A stretch of 64,000 bases of DNA, from positions 461,782 through 525,781 of the forward strand of contig CAVOZW010000009.1 in NCBI GenBank assembly GCA_963701385.1. Reading direction: 5' to 3'. The notes beneath the pieces are model-generated. The model saw nothing but the letters and a program-made list of their open reading frames with translations. It was not told the DNA's origin and did no database searches. Position 1 is the stretch's first letter; every line of letters begins with the position of its first letter. This document shows, piece by piece, positions 26,375-33,968 of the stretch. The stretch is from B30-G6 sp963701385 (lineage in GTDB: Bacteria > Desulfobacterota > Desulfobacteria > Desulfobacterales > B30-G6). Position numbers and translations under genes: made by a program.

Positions 26375-26749
26375 ATGCCGAAAAAAATATTGATCGTCGA
26401 TGACGAGCCGAATATTGTTATCCCACTGCAGTTCTTGATGGAACAGAACGGTTATGGCACGCTGGTGGCACAAAGCGGTGAAGAAGCGCTGGAAATGATA
26501 TCCAAGGAGAAACCGGATCTGGTTCTGTTGGATATTATGCTGCCGGGTGTCGACGGATTCGAGGTCTGCGAAATCATCCGCCTGAATCCGGAGTGGCGGA
26601 ATACCCGGGTCATATTCCTGACCGCCAAAGGGCGTGATGTGGATATTGCCAAGGGAATGGTATTAGGGGCTGACGAGTATATCACCAAACCTTTCTCCAA
26701 CCAGCAGATTATCGCTGCTGTGAAGCGATTACTCGAAGAACCGGAATGA
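26375..26749 (+). CDS. Stand-alone response regulator receiver
   Basis: 124 residues, a single receiver domain with no output domain. Acidic pocket Asp9 and Asp10, phosphoacceptor Asp53 (LVLLDIMLPG), Thr83 (FLTAKG) and Lys105 (YITKPF) are all present. It overlaps the next gene by the 4-bp ATGA, so the two are translationally coupled. The downstream protein lacks a phospho-donor histidine, so its kinase may be the CbrA-like protein at 29.5-32.2 kb. Confidence 0.92.
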   Translation: MPKKILIVDDEPNIVIPLQFLMEQNGYGTLVAQSGEEALEMISKEKPDLVLLDIMLPGVDGFEVCEIIRLNPEWRNTRVIFLTAKGRDVDIAKGMVLGADEYITKPFSNQQIIAAVKRLLEEPE

Positions 26750-28944
26750 AAAGCAACAACAACATCTGGTGGGCATTCAGCCTAGCTATCGGTGTTGCTG
26801 CCATACTCGGACTTGCTCTGGTGGTGCTGTTCTGGCATCAATCCATCCAGCAGAACAAACCCATACTTCAGGAAATACTAGCCCGCTACGGGCACATCAT
26901 TCTCTCCGTCGGCCTGGCCTTGATAGCCTTTCTCGGGTTCATGTTCGCCCGGGTATTCCGAACCGCCATTATTCCCATGAACAAGTTGTCCGAAGAGGTG
27001 GAGCTGATTCATTCGGTGAATCCTGCGCACCGGATTCAACTCGAAGGTGCGTATGGCTTGATGCAACTGGTGGCGCAAATCAACGCCGGGGCTGAACAAT
27101 ACGAAAAATTGGAAAAAAGCGTTTTCAATCGTGTCCATATTGCCAAAGCAGAACTGGAAGAGGAGAAAAACATCCTGGCCGCCATCATGGCCGAATTGCC
27201 CGAAGCGGTAGTGATCTGTAACCAGGAAGGCACCATTATCCTCTACAATTCTCAGGCAAAACGGTATTTCAGTGAACAGAACACGATCCTGCAGGTAGAA
27301 CACCCTTCCGACGCCGGCAAGGAGACAGCCACCGAGAGCCAAGGGAAGGCCCATCTCGGTATCGGTCGATCAATTTTTGGTATTATCGAAAAGAATATAG
27401 TTCAGCACGCGCTGGATGAAATCAGCACAAAACTAAAAAACGATGAAGAAAATGTTACCTCGACATTTGTCGTGACGGACAGGGCCAACAGACTGCTGAA
27501 AGCGGAAACGGCTCCAATCCTGAATCCGCAAAAGGAATTCTCCGGATTTATTATCATTTTCAATGATATCACGCAGGGATTGCGGTTGGAGGCAAGGGCA
27601 GAATTCCTTCTCAAATCCTTTCAGCAGAAAATCCGACATTCGGTTGCCAGTATCAAATCAGCTGTTGAGATAATTGAAGCATACCCGGCCTTAGAACCGT
27701 CCCGGCAGCGCCAGCTGGAGGAAATCATCTATGCTGAAGCCGGTTCATTGGAACAACTGATCCAAAGTGAATCCAAAGAGACATTCAAGCAGACCAGAAA
27801 CCAGTGGCCCTTGGTACCGATATCTATTCCAGACCTGCTTGGTTCGCTGAAAAAAAAAGCAGACGAACGGCTTGGGATAGAGCTGGCATTAGAACCTTGC
27901 AATGGAAAATGCTGGGTTAAAATAGACACCTATGCCATGATTCTGATTCTTTTATTCGTTCTTGAAAAAATCTGTGCCGAGACCGGTGTGCGTCGATATG
28001 GCTGCCGCTTTACCGAAAACGAGGATTTCGTTTTCCTGGATTTTTCGTGGAAGGGCAGCCCGCTAAAAATCGAAAAACTGAGACAGTGGGAAAGCATGCA
28101 GCTAAATTTTATGAAGGAGGGGATGCCGCTGCATTTGAAAGAAGTCCTCGACTATCACAATGCCGAGATCTGGCCCTATGCTGATCGGCAGTATGAAAAA
28201 AAATCCTGCCTGCGACTCTACCTGCCGGCTTTTCGACCTCAGGAGCAGGACGCGTTCCGTCACGCAGCCATTTTACCTGCCAGCCGGCCCGAGTTTTATG
28301 ATTTTGACCTGTTTCACCAGCCGGGCCAAACGTCGGATCTTGATAATCGCATGTTAAAAGATCTAGTGTACACGGTTTTCGATACCGAAACCACTGGTCT
28401 GGATCCATCCGGTGGGGATGCGATCGTGTCGATTGGTGCGCTTCGAATCGTCAACACCCGTATTCTCACCGAAGAATCCTTTGATCAGATGGTGAATCCC
28501 CAACGTGAAATCCCCCTATCCGCAACAAACATTCACGGCATCAGCGATGCCATGGTAGCATCTCAACCAACCATCGACAGGGTGTTGCCGGCATTTTTTG
28601 ACTACACCGAGGGTACCATCATCGTGGCCCATAACGCGGCCTTTGACATGCGAATGCTCCAGACCTATGAATCCCGAACCAACATCAGATTTGTCAACCC
28701 GGTGCTGGATACACTGCTGCTCTCCGCCATCGTACACGCGGCACAGGAAGACCAGACCCTCTCATCCATTGCCAGGCGACTGGGCGTGCCGGTGGTCGAT
28801 CGTCACACAGCCATGGGAGATGCCACGATGACGGCCAAGATTTTTATCAGAATGATCCCCTTGCTTGAGAAAAAAGGTATCCGGACCCTGGGAGAGGCGA
28901 GGGCTGCGTCAGAGAAGACATATTATGCCAGACTGACATTCTAA
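26746..28944 (+). CDS. PAS/pseudo-histidine-kinase sensor fused to a DEDDh 3'-5' exonuclease
   Basis: 732 residues. Two membrane helices (about 9-30 and 50-70), a HAMP-like linker, a PAS domain (IMAELPEAVVICNQEGTIILYNSQAKRYF), then a kinase-like region. The H-box reads FQQKIRHSVASI, with Gln where the phospho-accepting His belongs, and the ATP-lid motifs (N, G1, G2) are not recognizable. The C-terminal 190 residues are a DnaQ-like exonuclease: Asp546-Thr-Glu548 (ExoI), Asp655 (ExoII), His687 and Asp692 (ExoIII), all intact. Sensor-exonuclease proteins are known near acs/actP genes in other bacteria; the role is unknown. Confidence 0.85.
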   Translation: MKSNNNIWWAFSLAIGVAAILGLALVVLFWHQSIQQNKPILQEILARYGHIILSVGLALIAFLGFMFARVFRTAIIPMNKLSEEVELIHSVNPAHRIQLEGAYGLMQLVAQINAGAEQYEKLEKSVFNRVHIAKAELEEEKNILAAIMAELPEAVVICNQEGTIILYNSQAKRYFSEQNTILQVEHPSDAGKETATESQGKAHLGIGRSIFGIIEKNIVQHALDEISTKLKNDEENVTSTFVVTDRANRLLKAETAPILNPQKEFSGFIIIFNDITQGLRLEARAEFLLKSFQQKIRHSVASIKSAVEIIEAYPALEPSRQRQLEEIIYAEAGSLEQLIQSESKETFKQTRNQWPLVPISIPDLLGSLKKKADERLGIELALEPCNGKCWVKIDTYAMILILLFVLEKICAETGVRRYGCRFTENEDFVFLDFSWKGSPLKIEKLRQWESMQLNFMKEGMPLHLKEVLDYHNAEIWPYADRQYEKKSCLRLYLPAFRPQEQDAFRHAAILPASRPEFYDFDLFHQPGQTSDLDNRMLKDLVYTVFDTETTGLDPSGGDAIVSIGALRIVNTRILTEESFDQMVNPQREIPLSATNIHGISDAMVASQPTIDRVLPAFFDYTEGTIIVAHNAAFDMRMLQTYESRTNIRFVNPVLDTLLLSAIVHAAQEDQTLSSIARRLGVPVVDRHTAMGDATMTAKIFIRMIPLLEKKGIRTLGEARAASEKTYYARLTF

Positions 28945-29478
28945 TAATGATTTTAGGTTCATCTCCCATTAAGTTGCAGTCAAATCTGAGGGCTGAGTGA
29001 AATTCCTTCATTTGGTCTTAATAATCTAAAAGGATTCAAGGGGTCAAGGGGTCAAGGATCCAAGTGATATACTCAATATTTACAATAAAATGAAAGCCCG
29101 GAATGCCACTGCGATTTCTTTGATGAACATATGTTAAGCTACTTTTGGTAGTTGATTGAACTCGCTACAGATTAAAAAGCCATTGTTTAAATCGTAAATC
29201 TGCAAAGGCACTTTAAAAAACCATAAATAACGATCACTTGAATCCTTGAATCCTGGAATCCTTGGACCCTCTTCTCCAACTAGTTTGGAGAAGATCCTGA
29301 TTTTATAAAGATGAACGTCCAACATCGAACATCGAACGTCCAATGATGAATCAAAAAAATAGTTAAACCTGAGCCCTACGCCTGTTTCTTCATCTTTTCC
29401 ATTCAAAATTTGATGTTGGACGCTGGATGTTCGATGTTCATTAGTTTTCCAGCGTTAAAACAATCACAACACTGAAAT
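28945..29478. other. 534-bp spacer of dispersed repeats between convergent genes
   Basis: No gene is supportable. It holds the second inverted-repeat cassette (29032-29297) and, outside it, GAACATC-type units at 29312-29351 and 29411-29441 that are inverted relative to each other. The interior of the cassette (29067-29234) contains frames interrupted by stops; the minus-strand stretch around 29134-29230 reads protein-like for about 25 residues but is not one I recognise. Confidence 0.55.
29032..29297. repeat. Inverted-repeat cassette, copy 2
   Basis: The left end (29032-29066, GGATTCAAGG to CAAGTG) and right end (29235-29297, CACTTGAATCC to AGATCC) are imperfect inverted copies of each other. 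The right end also matches 7503-7561 over about 60 bases, both ending in GGAGAAGATCC. The interior is about 170 bp. No transposase is present, so it looks like a non-autonomous element. Confidence 0.6.
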
Positions 29479-32196
29479 TTAGGTTTCAACGCTTTTGGAA
29501 TCGGTCTTAATCGGTAACGTAAAGGAAAACACGGTCCCTTTACCGAGTGTGCTTCTAACCCAGATGCGGCCGTGATGAAATTCGATGATTTGTTTGGTGA
29601 TGGTTAAGCCCAGACCGGTGCCGGCAGGTCTTCCTTTGGGCTCGGTTTTGGCTTGGCGAAATTTTTCAAAAATAATTGCCTGGTCTTTCTTGTGGATACC
29701 GATGCCGTTATCCACAACATCCACCCGCAAGAAGTCGTTTTCGGTGGTCAATTTTATTTTGATCTGACCGTTTTTCCGATCACAGAATTTGATAGCATTG
29801 GAAATCAGGTTCATCATGACTTGCATGAGTTGATCCCGATCTCCTTGAATCATTTTGCGGGGACTTCCCAGGTCTTGCTGCAGATGAATATGCTTGTCAC
29901 GAAGCAATTGCGCGGATGCTGCCAGCGCATCTGCAATAATGTCATGCATATCGACGTTGGTGAACTCCCAGTCTGCGATACCTGCCTCAATTTTTTGAAA
30001 ATCCAGGACTTGGTTTATCAGGCGGGATAAGCGTTCGGTCTCCTTGACAATAATGCTGAGGAAATTATTGCGCTGATCCACGTCCAAGGCAGGATTGTCA
30101 TGCAGAATTTCCGTCAGGGAACGGACAGATGTGAGGGGCGTTTTGAGTTCATGCGTGACCGTTGAAATAAAATCGTCTTTCAGCTTGTCCAACTCCGTGA
30201 GGCGTTCATTGACCCGTTTCAATTCTGTGGTGGCTCTCTCCAGTTCCTGGCTGTAGGCGATGGCGTGACGGGTTTCATCCAGCATGTCCATGACTTCATC
30301 AATACCGGGCGGTTCGTCCTTGATGGCTGTGTCCATCATGACACGTGCCGATGCCGACCCGATGGCGCCTGCCAGCAGTTTTTCGATATGTGCTATCAAC
30401 GCGGCATCTTCGATGATGTCTTTATCCCAGTTGATTTGACTGCTCTGAGCATAGGCAGAGAGGGCCTCGTTGCTTCTTTCTTCACCTAGAAAGCGGCTTA
30501 GAATGGACCTCAAGTCCGGCAGGGATGCTTTTCCCCGCCACATAAAAGAGCCTTCTTTTTCACCATCGTGTTTGAATATATCCACAAACAACGTCGCTTG
30601 GGTATGTTCCAGCGCCGTGGGTCGCTTGAAGACGGAAATGCCCACGTAGAGGCCGATATTGAAGAACATACTCCAGAAAACAGAGTGTGATTTCTGGCTG
30701 AGGCCCTGTAGACCGAATAGTTGGTAGGGTCTGAGCCATTCGATACCCCAAGGTCCGCTGGTAATGAAGCTTTCCGGCAGCATGCCGCCGTGGACCAGGT
30801 AGGGCAGAAAAAGGGTATATATCCAGACGACAAATCCGATGGTCAAACCCCACAGGGCACCAGACCGGGTGGCCCCTTTCCAGAAGAGACCACCCAGTAT
30901 GCTGGGTGCAAACTGGGTTACGGCGACAAACGATAACAGACCGATGGATACAAGTGGATAAAATTCACCTGTCAGACGAACGTAAATATAGCCCAGGAGC
31001 AGCACCATGGCGATACTGCCCCTTCGAATGGTCAACAACAGGCTGCTCAAATCGCTTCTTTGCGTCAATTTCAATGGCTGGAAGCGCAGCAGTATCGGCA
31101 TGACCAATTCGTTGCAGATCATGGTTGACAGGGCGATGGTCTCCACGATGACCATACCGGTTGCGGCTGACATGCCGCCCAGAAATACCAGCAGGGTTAA
31201 AACAGGTTGTCCCTGAGACATGGGTAGGGAGAGAACATAGGTGTCGGGGTCGACACCATTTCCCGGAAAATGCAGAAGCCCGGCGACCGCCACCGGAAGA
31301 ACAAAAATGTTGATAGCGATGAGGTAAAGCGGAAACAGCCACATGGCCTTGTTCAGGTGTTCTTCGTTGACGTTTTCTACGACGGCCACTTGAAACTGGC
31401 GGGGCAGGAATAGAATGGCCATCATGGAAACGAATATCTGGAATCCCCAGTTGGCATAGGCGCCGGGTTCCGTGCTGATGCTGAAAAGGTTTTCTACATG
31501 TGGCAGGGCAGCGGCTTGCTGCACCAAATCGCCGAAACCGTCAAACATGCCGAAGGTCACGAAAATGCCGACAGCGATAAAGGCAGCCAGTTTCATGACC
31601 GATTCGAATGCAATGGCAGCCACCAGGCCTTCGTGCCGTTCGGTGGCGTCCAGATGGCGTGTCCCAAAGAGAATTGAAAAAACGGCTAGAAGTACCGCTA
31701 CGTAGAAAGCGGTATCGGCCAACACCGGTATTTTGGCAATACTGGTGGGTTGGTGGGTCAGGATCAAAAAACTTTTGGAGATGGCTTTGAGCTGAATGGA
31801 TATGTAAGGGACAATGCCGATCACGGCGATGACGGATACCAATCCTCCCAATGTCGTGCTCTTCCCGTACCGGGAAGCAATAAAGTCGGCGATGGAGGTG
31901 ATATGATAGGTTTTGCTGATGCGGATTATTTTTCGTAAAATAAACCAGCTCAAAGCGATCATCAGCGTCGGCCCAAGGTAGATGGTGAGAAAATTAGGGC
32001 CAAAAGCCACGGCGCGGCCAACGCTGCCGTAGAAGGTCCAAGCCGTGCAGTAGACCGCGAGTGAAAGTGCATAGATGTATGGATTGCTGATAATGCTGCT
32101 ACCGGCGTCGGCCCGTTTATCGCCATAATATGCGATGGCAAAGAGCAGGCCGATGTAAGCGAAGGAAAAGAAAAGAATGGTTTTTGTTGCTAACAT
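29479..32196 (-). CDS. CbrA-like sensor histidine kinase with an SLC5/sodium:solute symporter input domain
   Basis: About 905 residues. The N-terminal 500 form a transporter-like SSS domain with about 13 helices (LLFAIAYYGDKRADAGS, YCTAWTFYGSVGRAVAFG, MSAATGMVIVETIALSTMI). After a linker comes a complete kinase: H-box STVTHELKTPLTSVRSL with His at about 682, N-box NLISNAIKF, G1 DNGIGI, G2 GTGLGLTI. In the CbrA family the transporter part senses or moves a nutrient. I use the ATG at 32196, where the first helix starts; an ATG at 32289 would add 31 basic residues and sits closer to the small gene upstream. It probably feeds the orphan receiver at 26375. Confidence 0.9.
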   Translation of the reverse strand: MLATKTILFFSFAYIGLLFAIAYYGDKRADAGSSIISNPYIYALSLAVYCTAWTFYGSVGRAVAFGPNFLTIYLGPTLMIALSWFILRKIIRISKTYHITSIADFIASRYGKSTTLGGLVSVIAVIGIVPYISIQLKAISKSFLILTHQPTSIAKIPVLADTAFYVAVLLAVFSILFGTRHLDATERHEGLVAAIAFESVMKLAAFIAVGIFVTFGMFDGFGDLVQQAAALPHVENLFSISTEPGAYANWGFQIFVSMMAILFLPRQFQVAVVENVNEEHLNKAMWLFPLYLIAINIFVLPVAVAGLLHFPGNGVDPDTYVLSLPMSQGQPVLTLLVFLGGMSAATGMVIVETIALSTMICNELVMPILLRFQPLKLTQRSDLSSLLLTIRRGSIAMVLLLGYIYVRLTGEFYPLVSIGLLSFVAVTQFAPSILGGLFWKGATRSGALWGLTIGFVVWIYTLFLPYLVHGGMLPESFITSGPWGIEWLRPYQLFGLQGLSQKSHSVFWSMFFNIGLYVGISVFKRPTALEHTQATLFVDIFKHDGEKEGSFMWRGKASLPDLRSILSRFLGEERSNEALSAYAQSSQINWDKDIIEDAALIAHIEKLLAGAIGSASARVMMDTAIKDEPPGIDEVMDMLDETRHAIAYSQELERATTELKRVNERLTELDKLKDDFISTVTHELKTPLTSVRSLTEILHDNPALDVDQRNNFLSIIVKETERLSRLINQVLDFQKIEAGIADWEFTNVDMHDIIADALAASAQLLRDKHIHLQQDLGSPRKMIQGDRDQLMQVMMNLISNAIKFCDRKNGQIKIKLTTENDFLRVDVVDNGIGIHKKDQAIIFEKFRQAKTEPKGRPAGTGLGLTITKQIIEFHHGRIWVRSTLGKGTVFSFTLPIKTDSKSVET

Positions 32197-32312
32197 AGCC
32201 CCCAAAAAAGCGCTTGACTCAAAGGTTGTATTTCTGGATCGGATGGAATAGCGTACTCCCCGTATCAAAGCATTCCGACGTTCCATCATTGTCGTTTGCG
32301 AGCGAAGCGCGC

Positions 32313-32537
32313 TCAGTTACTATCCGGTTTTCGCAGGTTTCCCTTCGGCTGTCGAGTGGTGATACTGATGAGAAGAATCAGGGCGGCCCAAACCGAAAAA
32401 ATAAACAAGCACAAAAGGGGGATCCCCATGACGAACGTTTTTAGATTGAACAAGGAGAGTATCGGATAGTTCAACAAGAGGCTTCCCAATAAGAACAGGC
32501 TGATCAATCGTTTGTTTTTACTATTATTCTGTGTCAT
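32313..32537 (-). CDS. Small two-helix membrane protein upstream of the CbrA-like kinase
   Basis: 74 residues with two hydrophobic helices (LISLFLLGSLLLNYPILSLF and VMGIPLLCLFIFSVWAALILLI) between a polar N-terminus and a short basic tail. The ATG at 32537 follows AGGGTGAT. Small membrane ORFs of this kind stand just before transporter-type kinases in several genomes (CbrX in Pseudomonas is one that I recall), so a partner role is plausible. It is co-directional with the kinase gene. Confidence 0.7.
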   Translation of the reverse strand: MTQNNSKNKRLISLFLLGSLLLNYPILSLFNLKTFVMGIPLLCLFIFSVWAALILLISITTRQPKGNLRKPDSN

Positions 32538-32603
32538 ATCACCCTATGTTAAGAGAATGCTCTGAATCGTGTCAAGTAAAAATCACCCAAGTGTGTTCAC
32601 AAA

Positions 32604-33701
32604 ATGACCCTATCGAAGCTGTTGATTCATAAAGATGTCCTTGATTCCCCAGTGGTGAAACGAATGTTGTCACGTCTCCAGATGCCCTTCAGCGTCGTTA
32701 ATGAAACCCAAGCGCTGTTTGAGCGGATTTCGGGCACAAAAGACCCTATCCAAAGTGGCAAGGAGGTCCTTTTGTTGACCCGCAACAAGGGCAGGTTCAT
32801 CAAAGAATGTCCGGGCACGCGATCCTATACCTGCTGCGGATACAAGATTCTTCACATCGGTACCTTCTGCAGCATGGATTGTTCATATTGCATTTTGCAG
32901 ACGTATTTTCATCCGCCCATATGTCAGTTTTTTGTGAATCATGAAGATCTGTTTATCGAATTAGATCAGTATCTGTCGCTTGAGGGAGGATCCCGCATCG
33001 GTACTGGCGAATTTACCGACAGTCTTATCTGGGGCCAATGGTCTGAAATAAACACCCGGCTTGTGGAACGCTTCGCAACGCAAACGCGGTCGGTACTCGA
33101 GTTGAAAACCAAGACGGTTGCCATCGAGTCGTTCGCATCACTGGCCCACCATCGAAAAACAATTCTTTCATGGTCACTCAATTCTCTTGCCGTAGTAAAA
33201 GCGGAAGAACGAGGCACAGCGACGATAAGGGCCCGACTCCGGGCTGCCCAAATGTGCGAATCCTGGGGATATCCTCTAGCTTTTCATTTCGATCCGGTGG
33301 TCATATACGATGGATGTGAAAATGACTACGAAGACGTCATCAAACAGGTCTTTGCACACGTGTCCCCACAGAATATCGTCTGGATAAGTTTAGGCACGTT
33401 CCGGTTTATGCCACAGCTGAAACCGATCATTCAGCAACGATTTCCGGATTCGTCGATAGTATACGGAGAGTTTATTCCAGGCCTCGACAACAAGATGCGA
33501 TATTTCAAGCCCCTTCGGATCCGAATATACCAGCACATGGTTTCGGTTATCCGGCAATTTGCCCCCGATCTGACGGTCTATTTTTGCATGGAAGACGACG
33601 ATGTCTGGGAACAGGTCATGGGGTACCTGCCATCTGAACGCGGGGGGCTGTCAACAATATTGGATAATAGTGCAGCCAGACACTGTGACCTGAAGGTGTA
33701 A
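32604..33701 (+). CDS. Radical SAM protein of the spore photoproduct lyase family, lacking the usual catalytic cysteine
   Basis: 365 residues. The iron-sulfur motif CX3CX2C is at Cys89, Cys93 and Cys96 (GTFCSMDCSYC), the spacing and position of spore photoproduct lyase (SplB). Other SPL-like parts are LLTRNKGRFIKECPGT and LGTFRFMPQLKPII. The stretch that holds the hydrogen-donor cysteine of SplB (Cys141) here reads GTGEFTDSLIWG, with no cysteine. The organism shows no spore genes in this window. It may repair another lesion or do different radical chemistry. Its promoter would lie in the 66-bp gap to the small membrane gene. Confidence 0.8.
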   Translation: MTLSKLLIHKDVLDSPVVKRMLSRLQMPFSVVNETQALFERISGTKDPIQSGKEVLLLTRNKGRFIKECPGTRSYTCCGYKILHIGTFCSMDCSYCILQTYFHPPICQFFVNHEDLFIELDQYLSLEGGSRIGTGEFTDSLIWGQWSEINTRLVERFATQTRSVLELKTKTVAIESFASLAHHRKTILSWSLNSLAVVKAEERGTATIRARLRAAQMCESWGYPLAFHFDPVVIYDGCENDYEDVIKQVFAHVSPQNIVWISLGTFRFMPQLKPIIQQRFPDSSIVYGEFIPGLDNKMRYFKPLRIRIYQHMVSVIRQFAPDLTVYFCMEDDDVWEQVMGYLPSERGGLSTILDNSAARHCDLKV

Positions 33702-33710
33702 GGTTTTTGA

Positions 33711-33830
33711 GAAGATCGGGAGACAGAAGACAGGAGACAGAATACAGGATACAGAAGATAGGAGATACAATACAGGCGTTACCGGAAAAAACTTGAACAT
33801 CGACCATCGAACAGTCAACGCTCAATACCT
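33711..33830. repeat. Degenerate tandem and GAACATC-type repeats
   Basis: From 33711 to 33775 short units built on GACAGAAGACAGGAGACAGA and ATACAGGATACAG repeat every 10-12 bases. CAGGAGACAGAAT here (33731-33743) is identical to 7202-7214. At 33793-33830 TGAACATCGACCATCGAAC joins the dispersed GAACATC family. No coding potential was seen. Confidence 0.55.
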
Positions 33831-33886
33831 AATTCACAACGATGCCAAATACCAGAAAGTGATGGAACGTCACTAGAAGCCATCTC

Positions 33887-33928
33887 AAAAAAAGGCGCCA
33901 TGGCGGATCCTTCCATGGCGCCTTTTTT
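33887..33928. terminator. Strong bidirectional terminator between convergent genes
   Basis: A-run plus GGCGCCATGG on the left and CCATGGCGCC plus a T-run on the right, with stems paired from 33887-33903 to 33913-33928. It serves both the radical SAM gene and the EF-G-like gene that converge here. Confidence 0.9.
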
Positions 33929-33968
33929 AGAGCGACAACGTCGCGTCTTATCAATTCGCGAAGCAAAT

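Noticed and set aside
32604..33701. True spore photoproduct lyase
   Set aside because: The expected donor cysteine is missing and no sporulation gene is seen, so only family membership is claimed.
33711..33775. CRISPR-like tandem repeat
   Set aside because: Units are 10-12 bases, irregular and without spacers of constant size, and no cas gene is near.
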